Part shown: piece after piece, positions 11,421-22,189 of the stretch
Layout: each line of letters starts with the position of its first letter
Numbering within the stretch: the first letter of the stretch is position 1
NCBI GenBank assembly: GCA_018806985.1
Contig: JADANN010000003.1
Location: 35,444-99,443, forward strand
Length of the DNA: 64,000 nt
From: Angiostrongylus vasorum
Lineage: Eukaryota > Nematoda > Chromadorea > Rhabditida > Metastrongylidae
Direction of reading: 5' to 3'
Made by a program: the position numbers and the translations under genes
Notes under the pieces: generated by a model
Told to the model about the DNA's origin: nothing
Database searches by the model: none
Seen by the model: only the letters and a program-made list of their open reading frames with translations

Positions 11421-12150
11421 ATGTTTCTGGATTGTCTACGTAATGCGCAGCCCAGCAGCGCGTACGTGATGGAGTCGTTCGACGTCAGCGCCCTCTATGC
11501 AAACGTGTCGAATGGCTCCGCAATGCAAGCCATATTCGAACTCCTGATGCGACACGAAGGTGAAATAAACATGTATGGCTTCAAGATAGAGCAGTTGATG
11601 GCACTTTCGAAAAAAATGCTTGAGCTGCTCAATCTTCAGATGGTCCGGAAAGTACTACACTCAAATAAGAAGGTTGGCAATGGGACAACGACTGGCACCA
11701 AGCCTGGCCATTGCGTTTATGTCTAAGATGGAAGCACCGGTGGTCGATCTCGGGCCGCTACTCTACTGTAGATATATAGATGACTGTTTTGTCCTTTGCT
11801 CAACACAAGAGGAAATGGGCAAATGTTTCGAGTTGTTGAATGAACAGTCAGAGTATATCAAGTTCACCCGAGAGAAACCGAAAGAAAACTGGTTTCCATT
11901 CCTGAACGTTCAAATTAGCCTGTCAGAAAATGGCTACATTACGAAGCGGTACCGAAAGCCAAGTAATAAAAACATCTTGGTTCATTACCTCTCCTCTCAC
12001 CCCTCTCACACGAAAAATGCGCTTGTAAGAAACATGTATCGAACAACAACCAAGCTGTGCCCGGGAAGAGAACAGAGAGAGGAGTCCAGGAACTTAGAGC
12101 GGCAAATAGCTATTTCAAATGGCTACGAAGCTGTAGCTCGGGACAGGTGA
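11421..12150 (+). pseudogene. PLE reverse transcriptase core (frameshifted)
   Basis: Two overlapping frames give the RT fingers and palm. Frame one (11421-11726) covers the motif-A Asp (ESFDVSALY). Frame two (from about 11620 to 12150) covers GKYYTQIRRLAMGQRLAPS, then CRYIDDCFVLCS with the catalytic Asp pair, then the thumb-like region ending EAVARDR. The shift lies in an A-run at about 11610, where the copy at 63.7 kb has a different 1-nt insertion. The frame ends at a TGA where the 45.0 kb copy has TGT (Cys). Catalytic residues are intact, so the copy was probably active not long ago. Confidence 0.85.
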
Positions 12151-12340
12151 AGAGGAAATCCTAGGCCTCCAAACGACAACTCTAGCGGCAAAATGGTCCC
12201 GTTTATCCTAACCTTAATCTCAAATGATGTAAGTGCAGCTATAAAACGCTGTTTAAGAAGGGCGGGTCTAGGGAATTCGGTAAACGTAGTTGAAATGCCA
12301 CCGAGTAATCTTAGGCGCCAACTAGTTCGTAACCGCCTAT

Positions 12341-12733
12341 ATGACCGTCTATGTGCAACGCAAAAATTGCATAGTTTGCCCTAATGGTAGAGACGGTGAT
12401 TGCATGAGCTCGGGTACAGTTTATCTGATCCCCTGTAAGACGTGCGGAGACGAATACATTGGCGAAACGGGCAGACCCCTCTGTGTCCGCATAAAAGAAC
12501 ACCTAGTCGGCAAACGTAAACCAAATACCTCAGTAGGCACGCATAGGACCCAGAGACATAGCGGGGAGGACTTTGAAGTACGTGTCACGATCCTCGCGCA
12601 GGAATCGAGAACAGAAGCGCTCAAAACTCTTGAGGCGTTCTGGATTAATTCCAGGAATCCGAAAATGAACCGCATTGAGGAATGCCTCAATATCACGCGT
12701 GATATTGGGCAGTATATAAGGCTGTTGTTTTGA
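12341..12733 (+). pseudogene. PLE GIY-YIG endonuclease domain
   Basis: This open frame carries a CCHH-like/GIY-YIG nuclease: VYLIPCKTC (first Tyr strand and Cys pair), EYIGETGRP (YIG strand), RIKEH, and a distal EAFWI with the likely metal-binding Glu. It ends in the family tail NITRDIGQYIRLLF. In the intact element it would be fused to the C-terminus of the RT. Here it is in a different frame because of one extra A in the run at about 12363. The first ATG of the open frame is therefore not a real start. Confidence 0.85.
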
Positions 12734-12925
12734 TGGGAGGGGCATATTACGCTTCCATGTGAACTCTGTGCGGTTGGTCTCCACGCGACATACTCAGTGG
12801 AAGCCTCATAGAAAGCGGTGAGTGTGCAAAGCTGTGTTCAATGTGATTGAAATCTTGGTTCAGCGTTTTCTCTGTTTGGTTATGGAGGTGTTTGGCCGAA
12901 TAGATTGCTGTCAACTTGACCTTTC

Positions 12926-12966
12926 CAGGCTCTGAGGAAGGCGAAATCCGCCGAAACGTCAGCTTG
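12926..12966 (+). ncRNA. Minimal hammerhead-ribozyme-like motif in PLE tail
   Basis: The elements are in type I order. Stem I 5' strand is CAGGCT (12926-12931), followed by CTGAGGA (12932-12938), one extra A, a 4-bp stem II (GGCG 12940-12943 with CGCC 12949-12952), GAAA (12953-12956), CGTC (12957-12960) and stem I 3' strand AGCTTG (12961-12966, all six pairs possible counting one G-U). Stem III would be only AC/GU without a loop, so cleavage after GUC would need a dimer. Minimal hammerheads in PLE terminal repeats are described in the literature. Assignment here rests on pattern only; the extra A before stem II deviates from the textbook core. Confidence 0.7.
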
Positions 12967-13095
12967 TTCGTGAATAAAGAATAAAAATAACTCCTCGTGT
13001 TTGCTCAATAAGATTACGAAGAATATTATGTAGTGTTACATTTTGCATGGCCGAAGAGGAGGTTACGAACTAGCAGGATTATAACAGCGTCAGGA

Positions 13096-13311
13096 ATGAA
13101 TCACCAAGTTTCAACATGTTATCTATTTATAGCTTTCGTGTTGCTAATCGCCTTAAAGAACGGATGTGGAACATCAGATATGTCCAAGAAATCGAAGGCA
13201 ATTTCAACCACGCGAAATAGATTTGTTCTTCTTAATTCAATGGCTCTAGTAACTACTCTCCCAAATAGTTACTACTTTTTCCATAATAGCGAAGTACGAT
13301 ATCACTATTAG
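13096..13311 (+). CDS. Candidate small secreted protein, unknown
   Basis: From the ATG at 13096 the frame encodes 71 aa. It begins with a signal-peptide-like segment (MNHQVSTCYLFIAFVLLIAL) and is followed by a short polar stretch. The ATG lies two bases after an AG in AACAGCGTCAG, which could be a splice or spliced-leader acceptor. There is no homologue in the window and no recognised domain. It may be a chance frame or the first exon of a longer gene; no clear donor was identified. Confidence 0.3.
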   Translation: MNHQVSTCYLFIAFVLLIALKNGCGTSDMSKKSKAISTTRNRFVLLNSMALVTTLPNSYYFFHNSEVRYHY

Positions 13312-13317
13312 TATCCA

Positions 13318-13520
13318 ATGTGTAAATGCCTCCGAAAGTTCGCTGAATAATATGGAAGAAAGTTAACAGTGAGAGCGGGAGAATTATGAACAATGGAGAA
13401 ATCAAATTTAGGAAGAAAATTGGGAAAAAACTATAATATTTTCGTTAAGTTATTAAGTTAAGTTGATGCCATTTGATGTGGTAAACTTTTGTTGAGCGAC
13501 CGGAAGGATTTCCGTTTCAA
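13318..13520 (+). repeat. R8 repeat
   Basis: This matches 34801-35000 and 63069-63255 (shared ATACCTCCGAAAGTTC start, internal AAAGTTAT..GGCTGA..ATGCCA). In two of three cases it sits just 3' of the small host gene described next, and in the third it abuts a PLE. Confidence 0.55.
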
Positions 13521-14239
13521 TTTTTAAAGCAGTTTTACGCCTAATCCCTAAATCCTACATCTTGCACTTTTACTCACAATAAAACGGAGGATGCTGTCTA
13601 ATGATAAACATAGAGATATCCCTAGGCTCACTTTGTTCATATTGAATATTCAAGGAGTTGACCAGAAGTTCACTAAATATTCTTAATGTAGTGCGATTCA
13701 TTGCAATTCTATGGTTCCTTGATTAATGAACATTTTCGGCGCTAAAGAGTTTATAGCTTTCATAATGTAAAGGTTTAAAATGGCACGGAAATAGATTTTA
13801 CACACGGACAGTTTGCGCATGACATTGCATTTTATGAGACGGTGGCAAGTGCCGAAAAGAAGTTTTGTCCGAAGGGACCCGATGCTAAAGTTCGAACCAC
13901 TCTGTTCACTACGCCTTTGCCACATCTCCCTCGACCAATTCGCCATGATAACGTTCGTGGTCGTAAGAGTTCCTGAAATTGACAAATGCACGTCGGGAAT
14001 GGGCAATACATCCATGCCATTGCCGGTCATACAGTTTCCGGCTCCAGTGCATATGGCAGTCACCGATCTGCCTATGATAATGCAGGTGTTCATCATAGCC
14101 ATGCGTGGAACTGAAAGAAACTCCTATGGCGTAAAGAAAGGGATATTAGTTTTTCAGATGAGTTTTCGCTTTTTACAGTTTGCAGTAGTTCACGATGAAA
14201 ATTAAAGAAATAAAAGCATAAAGCTCTCGCCGTTGATCT

Positions 14240-14560
14240 ATCCCCTGAATCCCTGAGGGTTGCGCCGTGCATTCAACTTCACTAAGCATTGTTGGAGGTG
14301 ACTGGATGCATATCTGTCTTCACAGTGGCTCGCGGTGGCCTACCGATGTATCGAGTCAATCCTTCAACCCTACTGTCCTCCCGGAAAAGTCTGGTACCAA
14401 TTTGCCTACCCCGGAGGGATGGAAGGCTTGGTGAGCCAGAGGCATGGGGATCAATTCCCAAGTGCATTGCAGGGTGCCTTCGAGCAGTGCGCTACACGCG
14501 CCCCTGCGATGAAAAATAGCGATGCAGAAATACGGCGCTAAGTAGTCAAACCATTTTTAA
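14240..14560 (+). repeat. Possible anonymous repeat inside the large intron
   Basis: The stretch shares GGTGGCCTACCGATGTAT with 57720 and GGTACCAATTTGCC with 52230. It lies inside the 1.6-kb intron of paralogue 1. The short frames (61-76 aa on both strands) are not supported. Confidence 0.4.
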
Positions 14561-15000
14561 AGGCAAATTACTGAAGCAGTTTATAATGACTGATTTTCAA
14601 AAATTTTCTTTAAAAAACTGAAGGTGCAGCTTTCGATACAAGAAGAGTCAAAGATTTTTTTTGACTAGCTGTTCCATGTTCTAACAGAATTTCTAGACAA
14701 TACCCCGCTTATAGAAGAATGACTGGGTATGGACAATTTTGACTCTTGTGCTGTCTTGATGGCTCATATATTTCTTCCAGACGAGTTCGCCTTCCTCAGC
14801 TTCCGTTTCTACCCAGTTATTTTCTCCTGAAATTTCACCCATTATATCGACCCGTTGCAAAAAGCTGGCTACTATATTTATTTAGCTTTTTTTGCTCTAT
14901 AGACGCGTAGTGCTTCCACTCAAAAAAGAGAACGGCAGTTGATGGAAAAATCAACTGGAACAACCTAAACAAGACATTGTTGGTGTCACTCCAAACTGTT

Positions 15001-15003
15001 AAT

Positions 15004-15046
<43 letters not shown>

Positions 15047-15104
15047 GTAATAACGGTAATAATAACCACGGCAATAATAACGGGAACAACAATAATAATA
15101 ACGA
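15001..15104. repeat. (AAT)n microsatellite with impure tail
   Basis: A pure AAT run of about 14 units is followed by an interrupted AAC/AAT tract. It sits in the large intron. The aligned position of the paralogue (about 37698) has only a few AAT units, so the expansion happened after the duplication. Confidence 0.95.
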
Positions 15105-16489
15105 TCATCACGAGCACGTTGTTGGTACGATCCCGCGAGTTCACTACGCCTCTCATCTTCCTGGGTAAGGACATTGACAACGGGCTTGCCCGGGAAAAAA
15201 ATCGTTCTGCGAAACCCAACTAGGAACGCTCCAGCCCGGCTATCCTAGGGACTCCAAGTAGAATCGGCTCGACCAGCATTGTACGACTTTCAAGGTGAAA
15301 TGAAAAATCTTCATGCAGCAGCCGACACCCACACGTAAAAGTTGCAATACCTTCGTGAATTATGGATCTGGGGAAACTGATGGAATAAGAGAAGTACTGG
15401 GATCCGCACAGTCAGTAGATATGAAAGACGGGTCGCACAAAATAAAAGACGATAACACTAATACCAATAAACATATTAGTGAAAAATAAGGAAAATCACA
15501 ATGAGAACAACAATGACAATCAAAATTTGAGTGCATTCATTAGTCTTCAATGCACTTGAAGAACAGTGAAAATTAACAGTATGAAGACGTCCTTTTCACT
15601 TTTGTTTCATTCCAATAGTTATTTTTAGGGATGACACTTCTTATGGCACAATTCACCGCAATTTTTCCGCTGTGGGAGGGCTTTTTGTATGGATATAGAG
15701 GGTTGGAAACTTACTCTGATCATTCGGCATTGGGTTAACCGAAACAGTGTCGCATCGCAATGGTTGGTAGGTGATGTTGACAGTAAGTTGACTCAAAATG
15801 ACCTGGATTATCGGGTCCGGGAGGCCGGCGGCACGACCCTGCTGTTCGAGAACATCAAACACCTAAAGATCAGAAGCTTAGCTAATCGGTTGAAATTATA
15901 CGTAGGTTTTCAATTGAACAATCTGAAGTCACACAAGCCGCGTTAGAATCAAAAGAAAACCAATTTCTTTAAAAACTGAAGCTGTCACTCAATCCAAGTA
16001 AAATCTGAGAACTCACTGCTTGCATTACAGTACGCATCACAAAGGCTCTGGCTCCATTTTCACTCGTTGAAATACCGGCGGCCTGAGCTGCTACGCCGAC
16101 TCCCATTGAATAAACCATAGGGACAGGCAAGGTGAAGCCGGTAACGGTGAAGGACCTTGAGCTCATAGCAGCTAAATTTCATGGTTTTTCTACCGAATTA
16201 ATAAGAATAAAATCAATCTCTCAATCTATGGGATGGATGAATCTTGATGACGGTCTTTATCGAAAAAAATTAAATGAAATATTTTGAAAATAACTCAGAC
16301 AAATAGCGATGGCTAAACCTCGCCCATTTAATGCTCAAATTACTGGCATTAAATATATAAAAACTCGTTTGTTCACAGCTGAGTGGGGCTCCAAACTCTT
16401 TCGCTGGAAATGCTGTTTCTTGTAACGCGGCAGCTTTTGAATAGTAAAAGGAGTACTAGAGCTATTAAGGTGGTTAATGTACGAAAGTT

Positions 16490-16830
16490 GTGCTGACGGG
16501 AGAGACCGGTATTGCATGAGTGCCGAAGCAATGTACATACTGTCATGTACAGCACGCGGACCGATTTGTTTCGTCTAGATGGAAATTTCGAAATCTGCCA
16601 AAGTACTCCTGTGATTACAAGTGGGACACAAAAGCACATTGGCGATGATTTTAAAGTGGCCATCAGGATCCTAGCGCAGGAATCAAAAACCTCAGCAGAC
16701 AAGACTCTTGAAGCGTTTTAGATAAATTTCGAAAGCGGAGGAATAAACATGATAGGTGAGTGCCTCACTATTACACATGACTTCACCCGTTTTTTCATAC
16801 TGATTTTTTTGACCTGGGTGGGTTTCACTC
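16490..16830 (+). pseudogene. Penelope-like element fragment (GIY-YIG C-terminus)
   Basis: The stretch at 16640-16785 matches the PLE endonuclease tail (the DDFKVAIRILAQESK frame, then TLEAF and a conserved INMIGECLTITHDFTR-like end). The upstream part is scrambled. It continues into a terminal-repeat-like stretch with a degenerate GAAACGTCAG (about 16990). The left boundary of the segmental duplication (about 16663) lies within it. Confidence 0.65.
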
Positions 16831-17029
16831 GTCGTCACACGTGAACAACACAGGGTGGTCCCATTCGCAACAGCATGTTGAGAAGTTTTTCAACAAAATG
16901 GCATTATTCATATAATGGATCTTTATTAGTACTATAGTTACATGGAAATCATGACTTAAAATAGTGCACTTTGATGGAGCCGAAGTCGAAACGTCAGAAC
17001 TAATCCTGACAACTACAGCAACAAATACC

Positions 17030-18165
17030 GAGCTGGCGCCTGGTCAACAAAGACAGTTCAAAAGATTGTATATATAAACGTATATATATATATATATATA
17101 TATATATGTGGATCTAATATTAGTGCTGAGGTATACAGAAAGCCGTTCATTCAATCTCTGAATTAATAAATGGTCCCACGTGGGCCCGCAGCACGTCCAA
17201 ACACTGCAGTGATAGTGAAAAGAGAAAGCAGCACTGGACGTGTCCCAACTGTTGCCATGTTCACCAGACTGTTCATTTTTAACAGAATCACATCTGAAAA
17301 AACTAAGGAAACTGCACCTATCGCGACGCTGAATTGAAAAGAGAATTCCGCGTTTCCGTAGAGTTACCTTGAAAGCAGTGAATTTTACCTAAGCATTCGT
17401 TCTCAGTCACCATAACACGGATACAGGGATAAACGGATCTCTTTGATGTTCCCAAGAGTTTTACATATGTGGAAACTGCTTGAGTCAAAAAAAGATTCGA
17501 ACCAACATTTTAATAAGGCCTTGACATGGGGCAGTCCTACTCCAAGGTCTACTAATGTAGACAATGGGCAGTGACGTATAAAATGAAAAAGACGTATCTG
17601 AAAGCGACCACTTGAAGGCAATTCAGTCAATGTGCTGATTTCTCAGATAGCACAGCTTAAATTGGATGTGGGCCATATTATTTCCGCTTCAGTGACATTA
17701 AATTTTAGCTTTCCCACAGGTAAGGAAATGCAGAATCGAAAGAAAGCAGCGTCGTAAAAGTGCGCTTTTGAGAAGAAATCCATCTATAGACATATCGAAT
17801 GTCAACAAGGAAGCACAAAAGTCGAATGACAACGAGGAAACACAACTTTCGGCTTTGCAAAATTTCTAGCAGGTGGTTCCTTAGCAGTAAATACCGCATT
17901 TATTCAGCTGTTTTTCTTTTCGATGCTCCCATGGATGTGAGATGGTGGCTCTGACGGCAAGCGGGCTCGAAGACTCAGAGAAGGTTATCTGAAGAATTTC
18001 ACTAAAAGATTCAAGAATCCGCGTCATGATAAAACGACTTCCTTAGAGCGTAACGTGTTGTCGGGTCGCTCTTGTATCCTGCATTTTAGACCGAAGCTAC
18101 GCCGAATTATGGAAGAAAATGGAAGAAAATTGGGCGTGCTTTAGGAATAGTATCGCAACGACACT
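17030..18165. other. No gene recognised (contains TA microsatellite)
   Basis: A (TA)n run of 27 bases sits at 17081-17107. The rest is non-coding by inspection and nearly identical to 40450-41585. The minus frames of 64-75 aa are broken differently in the two copies (for example 17705-17899 versus 41130-41357), which argues against coding. Confidence 0.6.
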
Positions 18166-18167
18166 TA

Positions 18168-19640
18168 ACTGCAACTTCCTTTGCCACCTTTTTTCAAACG
18201 TTCCAAGATTCTAAAAAAGACAAATGCTTGGGGAGTGTTGTCTGAGCCTTTCCGTTTTTTCTTCGCTCAGTGCAGGGAAAAGCAAAAATTTGTTGTTGAT
18301 CTTTAGAGAAACAACCGTTTCATTTGACTTATAACTGCCTTATTTTCGTTGCTCTTTCTTCTTGTTGAGAAATCTTTTAAGAGCGAATACTTATCAAATG
18401 GGGAAGACGTCCTCGAACCATATCAGCAATCCTTTTCTGCACTCTTTGCGATTGGGTGTTGGAATAATTCCTTAATTGTTGACAGTTATTTAAAAGAAGT
18501 GTTGCAAAACACGGCGCAGATGGAAAGTTGGAATGGAGCCGATTATGACGATCACAGTACTGTACGACACGCTACGGATTCAGCAACTCTCCTATCCATC
18601 CGAAGTCGTACGTTTGGCACCAGGCTTATGTGGAACACTTTACTCTCTGCACTCCAGGCGACAATGTTGTACGCGTTTCATTCCACGAGGCCGGTGCGAA
18701 TCTGCTCGACCACCAGTTGGCGATATTCAGCAAAAATATGACAAATTTCCAAGCAGCAGCTGAACCGAAATCTAGAGAACTCGAAGACATTCGTGGATGA
18801 AGGAGATGCGGGGAAGCGAATAGAATGCGAGAAGTGTTGAGATATGACGAGTTTCGAGTTTGTTCTGTTTTATTCCACACGATCCGTCATACATCTGATA
18901 ACGAATCGTGTGGAATGAAATAAAGCGGAAGTGAAATAAAACACAAAAAAGACTTTTAAGAATGGCCGATTCTCACCATTTGTCAAATTTAAACCTTATT
19001 CAATGCAGGGCCATCAGCGTAGCATAAACAGTGAACTCGTTGAAAAGCCCACAGAGTTGTTGTCTACTTAACGATCACTTAGCTGTGAAGTTTTCTTAAC
19101 ACTTTCACGACGAATGACACCTATGTCATGGTGGTTTTCGTGAATGGCGCTAAAACACCTGTAGATGTTACGGAGCGAAGCCAAAAATCAGGTGTCGCCC
19201 ACTCCGGCAAAGGGCGAAATTAAGTGTCGTCGTAAGAGTGTGAAAGACTTCTCTCGTTTGTGCACGAAATACACAAAAAATCCTTTATAAGATATTCCCA
19301 TTGCCGGGCGAGCAGCGTTAGTGAACGGTGAAAATGAAGCTCTTACACAATTCCAGGGCCATGCAAATTCTCGAACACCGAGTTTCTCCTGAAGCATGAC
19401 TAATAGAAAACATAACCAACGATATGGAATCACCAGCCTTTTTATGAGATTTTTATGAACGCTTGTTAAAGGTGAATAAGCACCTCTTGAATTTCGAAGC
19501 GCTCATTTCAACGAGTTGTTTCGTCGCAAAGTGTTATGTGCAAATTACATGCTGCCGCAAACAGGAAGAGAAGGGTATTTGGCAAAAAAAACCTGCTGTT
19601 ACCAACCTCTCTCCTCAACAGTTGTATCAGTGCATTGTAT
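18168..19640 (+). repeat. R1 repeat, long copy (in duplication copy 1)
   Basis: This starts with CTTCCTTTGCCACCTTTTTTC and ends near the ATGCTGCCGCAAACAGGAAG hallmark. It is related to 4573-5320, 50240-50680 and 55760-56620. The 130-aa frame at 18349-18741 is interrupted in the second duplicate and lacks a domain, so I treat it as non-coding. Confidence 0.65.
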
Positions 19641-19659
19641 GATTTAAAAGACTCAGCAA

Positions 19660-21020
19660 ACCATCGCAGTGAAGGTACCACCAATTTTCTTCATTTCATT
19701 CATACGACCCATCTTAACGTCCAATGTGCGGACCTCAGCACCTCTCAAATTCTTATTCGTTTCCTCTTCATTGGTTGACTTCACACAACTGCGAAGACCT
19801 TCTTCGCGGCAATAACGACTGGCTGTAGGCCATTGTTAATGATCAATCCTGCTCTGAAGAAGACGAAGATTTTGAAAAGGTGGTTGATTAAAAGTTTACA
19901 TGACAATCTCGTGTTGGCCTAATCATTCGAGAAGCTATTAATTAACCATGTAATGTTAAAGGATGGTCGGCTTTAAGATGCAATGACAGCTAATGCAAAA
20001 CTATTTCATCAATGATATTGAGTGGAACGTTGGAGCGCGATCTCAAGTGATTGGCAGAAATATCAGGTATCTTCGAAATGATTATGCGATTTCAACTTAT
20101 TTGTCTAAAACAGCATCCATCACCTGATAATAAGCTTTATCCGTCAATGCAACAACATTTGAGTCTATGGAATCACACATCTATTATCATCTACATCATT
20201 TATCTCACATGGAATATCATGAAGAATGCTGATGAAGCTGTATTCACTAGAAGAGATATCGCGAAAGGATGGTACACGAGACCGAGTTTCCTAGTAATTC
20301 ACGTTCAACTTCTGCGGTGTCTGTTGCACGATGCTTCACCGCCTTTTATCACGGAAAATGAGTTGTCAGTTCTTCAACGACGTTCTTGCCAGACGAATAA
20401 TAGATTTTGACAGTATCTTTCGCTACCATTTCCTTAAACACTAATCTTTTCAATAGCTTTTAAAGAAGTGTCGCATCCCCGTAGAAGAAGTACTCATACG
20501 CTTTTGCCACAGTGGCCTTTACCAAGGAAATTTCGATGAAAAATTGGTCCATTTATAGAGGGAAAATTTCATTGGCGAGCAATAGAAAAAATAAGCAGTG
20601 CTGCTTGAATTTGCCCAAGCTTGGAATTGGAGTCAATCAACGACCTGGGTTGATCTAGCTACCGACAAGTGAAGAAACGCACTCTATCCATGGTTACTTT
20701 TTTCCCAACCCTTAGTACGTGTTGCCTAACCCCCAAATCGCGCGTTGTGTCGAAGAGATTGTACTCAGCACAAATGAATCCGCAGCCAAACGCCGAAAAA
20801 GGTTGAGTCATTGACCGCTTCAGAATGAGAGTGAATCCTCCCCTTGATTGAGGGCCAGTTAGACCATATCGCATGATTTCCTTGTAAAGAAATACCACCA
20901 GAAGTGAGCCACAGGACCATTAAAATGCTATGGTTAATTTCTGGCCCTATATGTATCCTTTCATTGATAAGTTAACATGAGTTCAATAAAAAAAGGTTCA
21001 TTCGACTAACTTCTTAAGAG
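19660..21020 (+). repeat. R2 repeat (in duplication copy 1)
   Basis: This is related, in order, to 43120-44353 (recent duplicate), 51960-54150 (older copy) and 56800-57230 (partial). Shared markers include ACGACTGGCTGTAG (about 19810), a TCTGAAGAAGACGAAG ribozyme-like remnant (about 19855), TTATTTGTCTAAAA (about 20096), and TTCATTCGACTAACTT at the end (about 20998). Non-coding. Confidence 0.65.
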
Positions 21021-21394
21021 CTCTTACCTACTTGTTCGTTCTCTCTGGGCTCGATATGGTATTCACGTGTGCCGTTAACACTCTGCCGCATCTTTTATCC
21101 GACCTACTTTTCAGTTAATGTCCGCCAAGGGTGCTTTCCGAAACAAAAACAAGAACTCTGGAAAGATTGCAAAATAAAGTGGTTTTCGCCAAGTTCATGT
21201 GAAGTCCTTTATATCGGTCTGGGAATCACTTCATAGTTCAGACGACGCACCATTAGATCAGGCACAGCTGTGCACGGACTGAAATAGTCCATCAGATTAT
21301 TGACAGAAGATGCTAATATGGGATTGACCTCTTCCGCTGTTTAAAGTGTAATATTGCAGAATGATAAAGGTTTTAAACATGGTGTTTTTTTGAC

Positions 21395-21898
21395 TAAGCA
21401 ATCGCAAGGTTTTTATATAGCTCAGTTTACTTCCATACAAGAAGAACATACACGACGCAATGGTGGATGACGTCTGGGCAGTATCACTTTCTTCAGACCT
21501 AAAAGCGTACACTGATAAGTGATTTAGTAGATAAGGCGCTTCAGTAGTAGAAACAGAAAGGTGAAAAATCTGAGAGATAATAGCTCGAGCAACAGCTCCT
21601 CGAAAAACCTGTCGTTTCCTACCGACCTTCCACCTATTAAAAACAGCCGCTTGGGGTGGCACGTAGAAGATGACTGAACCATTCCATTCGAAAGATCGAT
21701 CCTTAGGGTAGTTATTCTTCGGATTTTTATCTTTCTTTTTTGTGCTGTTGAGGGTTTTGGTAGTAAATTACATATCAGTGTACATTTCTAGGCTCTGAAG
21801 AATGCGGTACGGCCGAAACCTCAAGCTGCCGTTGTACTGTTTGTGTTGTTTCTGGACGGAAGTAAACGTGTGTTGTATAACAACCTCGCGATTGCTGA
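21395..21898. mobile_element. Inverted PLE terminal repeats, foldback derivative (copy 1)
   Basis: A minus-oriented PLE terminal repeat (about 21395-21515, with a degenerate ribozyme core at about 21465-21500) and a plus-oriented one (about 21770-21898, core CTGAAGA at about 21795 and CGAAACC at about 21814) face outward around about 255 bp. Both outer ends show the family signature CTCGCGATTGCTG or its diverged complement. No coding sequence remains. Confidence 0.65.
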
Positions 21899-22189
21899 AA
21901 AAGAAAACGACACATTTATAATCCATTGCAGAGGTTAATAGAAAGACGATCTTGGGAAAGACAAAATAACGGCAACCTAGTAAGCCAAATACCTCCGTAA
22001 CCTCGGCAAATAACAGCGAAGCCAAAATTTCAATCGCGTTGTGAACTATTTCCTCGGACCCTCGTCGTCCTTTATGAATCTTTCCACCTTTTGATGGAGG
22101 CGTACCCCTTGGAGTTTACATGAGTAGCATATGTAGTGCTACTATACTGGTATATGTGCCTGCGTCACCTTAAAAAAAAAGCCTGTCCG

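Larger units (their letters stand above)
10716..13010 (+). mobile_element. Penelope-like retroelement, nearly complete but disabled
   Basis: In order: a stray copy of linker coding sequence (10716-10790); the N-terminal part (SDKGGEFVVIP at about 11017-11050, then HLEDASLYRP); RT motifs (VRAIISCVDGPT at about 11312; SFDVSALYANVS with the first catalytic Asp at about 11475; LAMGQRLAP at about 11675; CRYIDD at about 11770); a linker (12193-12384); GIY-YIG endonuclease (12400-12733); and an untranslated tail with the ribozyme-like motif (12926-12966) ending in an AATAAAGAATAAAA-rich stretch. PLEs use a telomerase-like RT for target-primed reverse transcription, with the GIY-YIG nuclease nicking DNA. 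Frameshifts (about 11020 and 11612), a TGA at 12148 and a frameshift at about 12363 disable this copy. The copy starting at 63.26 kb is very similar. Confidence 0.9.
13832..16166 (-). pseudogene. Small conserved multi-exon gene, paralogue 1 (frameshifted)
   Basis: Exon 1 is 16017-16166 (ATG at 16166, acceptor-like ATTTAG five bases before it) and exon 2 is 15715-15862; the intron between is 154 bp (GTGAGT..TTTAG). Exon 3 plus the region equal to exon 4 of the paralogue is 13832-14110, after a 1.6-kb intron (donor GTAAGT, acceptor TTTCTTTCAG). Expected product is about 191 aa, with MSSRSFTVTGF, FDVLEQQGRAAG, QLTVNITYQPL, MNTCIIIG, ISGTLTTTNVIMANWS and ASGPFGQNFF. No signal peptide or transmembrane segment is evident. 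The 50-bp third intron of the 35.3 kb paralogue is precisely absent. One extra T in 13916-13918 shifts the frame after SREMWQ; without it the frame runs to the TAA at 13832. I do not recognise the family; it looks like a nematode-restricted protein. The shift may be real or an assembly error. Confidence 0.75.

Noticed and set aside
14977..15168. Asn-rich ORF and its Leu/Ile-rich reverse (14835-15219)
   Set aside because: Translation of the AAT microsatellite inside an intron; no coding support.
17081..17107. (TA)n run considered as an origin or attachment-type site
   Set aside because: Ordinary dinucleotide microsatellite, duplicated at 40505-40529 with a slightly different length.
18349..18741. 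130-aa plus-strand ORF in the segmental duplication
   Set aside because: Its duplicate (41767-42218) is split by frameshifts, there is no domain, and the sequence belongs to repeat R1.
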